Below, piece after piece: positions 53,381-56,719 of a DNA stretch of 56,719 nucleotides. The stretch's first letter is position 1. Every line of letters starts with the position of its first letter. Made by a program: the position numbers and the translations under genes. Source of the stretch: Mesorhizobium silamurunense. GTDB taxonomy: Bacteria > Pseudomonadota > Alphaproteobacteria > Rhizobiales > Rhizobiaceae. Where the stretch lies: positions 1-56,719 of the forward strand of contig NZ_JHQR01000151.1 in the NCBI RefSeq assembly GCF_014843825.1, given 5' to 3'. Below the pieces are notes generated by a model that did no database searches, had not been told where the DNA came from, and saw only the letters and a list, made by a program, of their open reading frames with translations.

Positions 53381-53967
53381 GCCTTCGTCCCCTCCCCAAA
53401 GCGGCGAGCTCTGCCGCGGATACGCTCCAACCGTCTTCCCGCTTCCTCTAGCCCAGCTTCATCGGCGGTCAAGCCGAGAGCTTGAGCGACTACGGGCACC
53501 GAACTCGCACCCACCTTTATGAGGTTGACGATGACTGCGTCGCCAGGATCCTTCACCAAATGGTCGCCAAATCGCTCCCAGTCGATCTGCTGGATCATTG
53601 AATCCTCGTCGTCGACTGTCGCTAACGGATCATCAGAAGTATTTTCGATCGCCGAATACGTACCCTCATGTTTTGTGCGGCGAGCCTGCGAGCGCCGAAG
53701 GGTCATAGCTTTGCCTTTGGCGATAGCGGCGAGGTACGTTGTCAGCTCAGCGAGCTGAGGATTGTAATTCGTCGGGGCAGCCAGATATTTGAACAAGGCG
53801 TCGAAGCAGGCCTCTTCGACATCCTGATGGTCATGGAGACCAGCTACGTCGCGCTTAACGATGGCAACCAGCGACGCAATGACCAACTCAACGATCTTCG
53901 AGGCGGCACGCGTATCACCCGCCAGAAGCTGACCATGTAGCGTCAGGAGTTCTTTCTGTTTCGACAT
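53377..53967 (-). CDS. RNA polymerase sigma-70 (ECF)-like protein
   Basis: The 196-residue protein starts at ATG 53967 after AGAGGA. Residues about 30-100 (DVEEACFDALFKYLAAPTNY, ELTTYLAAIAKGKAMTLRR) match sigma region 2, including the DVEEACFDAL and YLAAIAKGKA helices. Residues about 150-190 (VPVVAQALGLTADEAGLEE) match a region 4-type helix-turn-helix. It may be a true ECF factor or a regulator derived from one. As first gene of the operon it probably controls the promoter at 53968-54100. Confidence 0.72.
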   Translation of the reverse strand: MSKQKELLTLHGQLLAGDTRAASKIVELVIASLVAIVKRDVAGLHDHQDVEEACFDALFKYLAAPTNYNPQLAELTTYLAAIAKGKAMTLRRSQARRTKHEGTYSAIENTSDDPLATVDDEDSMIQQIDWERFGDHLVKDPGDAVIVNLIKVGASSVPVVAQALGLTADEAGLEEAGRRLERIRGRARRFGEGTKA

Positions 53968-53988
53968 TCTAGTCCTCTCACCGTCCGG

Positions 53989-54032
53989 TCGACGTCACCG
54001 GCTGATTCGGTGCCGATCTTTGTTCGACGTCA
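53989..54032. promoter_or_regulatory. Direct repeats upstream of the defence operon
   Basis: TCGACGTCA occurs at 53989-53997 and again at 54024-54032, 35 bases apart start to start, in the 5' flank of the sigma-like gene. Each contains the palindrome GACGTC. They are candidate binding sites for an operon regulator. Confidence 0.45.
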
Positions 54033-54106
54033 TATATCTGCCGCTCAACGGCGAATCTGGACGCGCGAAATAGGAATTTTTGGCCGTTACAGATTATGCA
54101 CGAAAG

Positions 54107-54529
54107 TCAGCTCAAGAACCGATGGCTTGGGAAGCGACGCGTGAACGATACCGCGGCACCGCGAAAGCTGTTGGATTCAGGGCAAGGTGACGGCCGTTTT
54201 CGCCCTAGAGTGAAGCGCTCGACTTGATCACGACCCAGCAATTGCCAACCAAAATCGTCATCCGTGATGTCACGAAAGACAAAGCCGAGCACCTTTTCGT
54301 CTTGATCAGCCCACCATGAAAGCTCCTCTGCCAAAACCCGAGCCAAGGACCTGCGCCTGCCAAGGGAGTGGAGATCGAAGGGCGTCGCGCGATATGTTTG
54401 CTGGAGAAGATAGTCCTCCTGGCGCTGCGCTCTTTTTGCGTTTCGCCGTTTATCCGACTCGAAACGGTGCCTTCGACATGAGCCGAATGGCGGTTGCGAT
54501 CGCAAAATGTGCATCGTGGGCAAGAACAT
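54107..54529 (-). pseudogene. Remnant of a small uncharacterised rhizobial protein family
   Basis: The middle of this 140-residue frame (TYRATPFDLHSLGRRRSLARVLAEELSWWADQD, seen as ARVLAEELSWWADQDEKVLG and FRDITDDDFGWQLLGRDQ) resembles a small conserved protein often found on rhizobial plasmids. Both ends look unrelated and the frame overlaps the HEPN-like gene, so it is probably incomplete. Function unknown. Confidence 0.4.
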
Positions 54530-55031
54530 CTTCGGCGAGCTCTCCGCCGGTGACGGAACGCCTCACCAAATTGTCCGGGTCGTTTACGTTCCGGAAATGA
54601 GAGAGCGGGTTGCGGAGGTCCGCCAATCGTTTGAGATCAGTGACCTCTCCCGAGGAGAGAAAGCCGTTGGCTGAGCTTCGCCTAAGGGTTTCATGAAAAC
54701 CCACCTTCGGCGGAAGATCCTCTCCTGCTACATGCAGAAACCCGGCCAGAGTATTTTCCGCAAGCGATTGGCAAAGTAAAATGGTCGCGGCGAAATTGCC
54801 GTGGACGAATGACGACCGGGCCTCGATCAACGCCGTATGAGCTACGGTTCCTCCAAAGAGAAGCGTTCCGCCAATCCCCAACGAGCGTCCGTGATCGATC
54901 AAATAGTGATACCGGCCGAGTCGGCCTGCTAGGTCATCGTGCAGCTCGGCCAGTAGTAGTTGGAAAAGTTCGACGTCCGACGGAGTTGAAAAGAGATCAT
55001 CAGTGTGATCGTCTGCATCGATTTCGTTCAT
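54450..55031 (-). CDS. HEPN-like protein with Rx4H motif
   Basis: The 193-residue helical protein starts at ATG 55031. It has a predicted helix LCQSLAENTLAGFLHVAGEDL followed by LKRLADLRNPLSHF, in which Arg140 and His145 form the Rx4H motif typical of HEPN RNases. HEPN proteins act in toxin-antitoxin and abortive infection systems. It lies upstream of the herA operon in the same direction but separated by about 480 bases, so it is a neighbour rather than proven member. Confidence 0.62.
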   Translation of the reverse strand: MNEIDADDHTDDLFSTPSDVELFQLLLAELHDDLAGRLGRYHYLIDHGRSLGIGGTLLFGGTVAHTALIEARSSFVHGNFAATILLCQSLAENTLAGFLHVAGEDLPPKVGFHETLRRSSANGFLSSGEVTDLKRLADLRNPLSHFRNVNDPDNLVRRSVTGGELAEDVLAHDAHFAIATAIRLMSKAPFRVG

Positions 55032-55156
55032 GTTCCGCTCGTGGGCACCGTGGAGACCGCACACCACCCGCGATGAAGCAATTTTTCGCAGAAATCTGCA
55101 TCCCGCCAATCGCTTCAAAAATGGTGCCGGTCAAGTCTTTCCAATGCCATCGCTTG

Positions 55157-55183
55157 TGTCAGAAAAATAGCCCGTTTCTGACA
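55157..55183. promoter_or_regulatory. Inverted repeat, variant of the AbiE operator
   Basis: TGTCAGAAA and TTTCTGACA face each other across nine bases. The half-site differs by one or two bases from TGTCCGAAA seen at 45794-45875 and 55355-55384. Confidence 0.5.
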
Positions 55184-55354
55184 GCTTTCAACAAAGGGGG
55201 ATTTTTAGTTGGTCGAATTTTGTGCGAGACATCCCCTGCCCGTCATCTCGCGCAGTCAAGCTCGTTTCAACGAGGTCGAGCGTCTCCCGTTTTCTCACTT
55301 TCAGCCTGTCCTGGATCAGGCCAGACCAAACGAGGGCTGGCTGATTTCGATCCA

Positions 55355-55384
55355 TGTCCGAAATAAGCCGACAAATTTCGGACA
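55355..55384. promoter_or_regulatory. Inverted repeat matching the AbiE operator
   Basis: TGTCCGAAATAAG and CAAATTTCGGACA face each other in a 30-base repeat that shares half-sites with the two AbiE operators 9.5 kb away. No AbiE-like gene is beside it, so it may be the orphan promoter of a lost copy or a second target of the same regulator. Confidence 0.6.
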
Positions 55385-55433
55385 ATGCCTACACGAGCGC
55401 CAACTGTCGGCCAGTTGCGTCGTCAACGCCCCG

Positions 55434-56153
55434 CTATTCGCTCGTCTCGCCTCCGAAGTCCTCATTGCCGGCCGCAAAGTCGGGCATGATGTCGCCGCCC
55501 AGCAACTTCTCCTTCGACAGCAGTCCGGCATCCTCGAGCGCCTCGAAATCCGGCAGGTCGCGCAGCGTGTCGAGCCCGAACTCCAGCAGGAATTCTTTCG
55601 TCGTCACATATGTGTAGGGCGCGCCGGGTGTCGGACTGCGCGGACCGGACGCAATCAGCTTCGCGCCGCGCAGATGCCCGATCAGGTCGCGAGAAATCTC
55701 TTTCCCAAAAAAGCTGGACAGTTCTCCACGCGTAATCGGCTGGAAATAGGCGATGCACATCAGCACCAGCACGTCCGACTGCGTCAGGTCTGCGGCACGC
55801 CCGTTCCCGCCGACGGCCGTGCCAAATGCACTGCGGATGGCATCGGCATAGGCCGGCCGGGTCAGATGCTTCCAGCCACCAGCGACGGCGACGAGGTCAT
55901 AGGGCCGGCCGCGCAGTTCTTCGCGGATGTCGTCGATCAGCAGGTCGATGCTGCAGTTTTTTCCGACGATCCGCGCGAGCGTCTCGCGGCCGACCGGTTC
56001 GCTGGCGGCAAAAATAGTCGCCTCAACGCGATGCATCCATTCCCGCCAGCGCGCCTCCGGCGGCAGCTGATCCAGCTCCCGATCAAACAGGCGGTCGCCT
56101 GATCGACCGTCATCTGGCCGCCCCTTCCCTCGTCTGCGCGCTGCTTCCGCCAT
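55434..56153 (-). CDS. scpB: ScpB-like chromosome segregation protein
   Basis: The 239-residue protein has the winged-helix pair of ScpB: VEATIFAASEPVGRETLARIVG, LIDDIREELRGRPYDLV, MCIAYFQPITRGELSSFFG and SPTPGAPYTYVTTKEFLLEFGLDTLRDLPDFE. ScpB is a kleisin partner in SMC complexes. This form is the rhizobial plasmid type, which follows a DUF1403 gene. It starts 5 bases after the DUF1403 stop. A role in plasmid maintenance is plausible but not shown. Confidence 0.85.
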   Translation of the reverse strand: MAEAARRRGKGRPDDGRSGDRLFDRELDQLPPEARWREWMHRVEATIFAASEPVGRETLARIVGKNCSIDLLIDDIREELRGRPYDLVAVAGGWKHLTRPAYADAIRSAFGTAVGGNGRAADLTQSDVLVLMCIAYFQPITRGELSSFFGKEISRDLIGHLRGAKLIASGPRSPTPGAPYTYVTTKEFLLEFGLDTLRDLPDFEALEDAGLLSKEKLLGGDIMPDFAAGNEDFGGETSE

Positions 56154-56158
56154 CGCTT

Positions 56159-56719
56159 TCAGATCCCGTAGATGCGGAAGGTCGGGCGGCCGGATAGTTC
56201 ACGCACGGCGCCGAGTTCGACCAGACGGTCGAACAGGCGGCGCAGCCCACGGTCACTCATGCCTACGATGTTTTCCGAGGCAACGATCGCATCGTCGGAT
56301 AGGAGCTTTTCGACAACAGCATCTGCTGCCTTGGCCCTGAGTTTCGGCGCAACGGCAAGCAGCCGATCCGCGCGGCGCTCGAGCTCGACGGACAGATCAA
56401 TGGCGCGCAGCGCGGCGCGCGCCGTCGCGGCCAGCAGGCTTTTGGCACGCTCAGGATCTGTCTCAATGCTTGTCGCCGCAGAGCTGGCTGCCAATCGACG
56501 CGTGCGGGCGCCTGTCCCCAAGGCTGCCTCGGCGCCCAGCAGCGGCATGGCGTATGCCCAACCCAGCCGCTGCGCCAGCAGGGCGTCGGCGAGCCATGCC
56601 CCGACGGCGCGCCCAAAGCCGTGGCGTTCAGCGGCCATGAATGTGCCGGTCAGCGTTGCGACCATACCAGAGCCGGCCGCGAGTTGCCGAAGATCATCCG
56701 CCAGATCGCTGACCACCTC
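56159..56719 (-). CDS. DUF1403 family protein, partial (continues beyond the window)
   Basis: The C-terminal ~186 residues are present; the gene enters from beyond base 56719. Typical stretches are WLADALLAQRLGWAYAMPLLGAE, RRADRLLAVAPKLRAK and GMSDRGLRRLFDRLVELGAVREL followed by GRPTFRIYGI at the very end. The last part is a winged-helix-like segment. DUF1403 proteins sit next to ScpB on rhizobial plasmids; their function is not known. Confidence 0.8.
   Translation of the reverse strand, partial: EVVSDLADDLRQLAAGSGMVATLTGTFMAAERHGFGRAVGAWLADALLAQRLGWAYAMPLLGAEAALGTGARTRRLAASSAATSIETDPERAKSLLAATARAALRAIDLSVELERRADRLLAVAPKLRAKAADAVVEKLLSDDAIVASENIVGMSDRGLRRLFDRLVELGAVRELSGRPTFRIYGI

Noticed and set aside
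55209..56102. A 297-codon + strand frame opposite scpB
   Set aside because: The minus strand encodes recognisable ScpB; the + frame crosses the operator repeat and has no support.
1..56719. CRISPR array, tRNA, rRNA or replication origin (repABC)
   Set aside because: No regularly spaced repeats, no cloverleaf-like or rRNA segments and no RepA/B/C motifs were seen.

Overview
The window reads as an accessory replicon (a plasmid, symbiotic plasmid or genomic island) of a Rhizobiales alphaproteobacterium. The reasons are high-GC coding style, a TraR-type quorum-sensing remnant, an ScpB/DUF1403 gene pair of the kind found on rhizobial plasmids, GlxA-type regulators, many decayed insertion sequences (IS256, IS5, IS66, IS6, IS110, Tn3 and IS1595 families), and catabolism of methylated amines. 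No rRNA, tRNA, CRISPR array or replication origin was seen. All identifications come from reading motifs in the sequence; no database search was run.

Region 1 (1-6.8 kb) is half functional and half debris. A Rieske monooxygenase and its flavin/2Fe-2S reductase, of the glycine betaine/stachydrine demethylase type, are intact. Around them lie two copies of a block with an IS256 transposase remnant, a TraR ligand-domain remnant, an IS5 fragment, and a decayed second copy of the Rieske gene's 5' end.

Region 2 (6.8-19.1 kb) is a C1-demethylation locus: a DAO-family FAD oxidoreductase, a GlxA regulator, an MttB-family methyltransferase, a divergent second GlxA regulator, then an overlapping run soxB-soxD-soxA-soxG-folD-purU. 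A coherent reading is that N-methyl groups removed by the oxidases pass to tetrahydrofolate as 5,10-methylene-THF, FolD converts this to 10-formyl-THF, and PurU releases formate and regenerates THF.

Region 3 (19.3-34.1 kb) carries a peptide/opine-type ABC importer without a binding protein, an MmgE/PrpD protein, two more GlxA regulators plus a remnant of a fifth, an IS66 remnant, and a tightly overlapping operon HyuA-HyuB-MmgE/PrpD-GntR with palindromic sequence in its promoter.

Region 4 (34.1-44.8 kb) is gene-poor and IS-rich: an 869-residue HAD-type protein, a broken IS110, a Tn3 fragment, a complete IS1595-family element with 8-bp target duplication, an IS6-family deletion derivative that overwrote the end of a neighbouring gene, a frameshifted restriction-endonuclease-like gene and a HEPN-like gene.

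Region 5 (44.8-55.1 kb) looks like a defence island: an AbiEi antitoxin whose AbiEii toxin survives only as a tail, a divergent DNA methyltransferase, a Z1-domain helicase-like ATPase, and an operon (sigma-factor-like protein, 129-residue protein, ImmA/IrrE metallopeptidase, NurA-like protein, HerA ATPase). This methyltransferase/Z1/HerA/NurA-like combination with its own regulators is the best candidate for an undescribed system. Region 6 (55.1 kb to the end) holds inverted repeats matching the AbiE operators, then ScpB and a partial DUF1403 gene.
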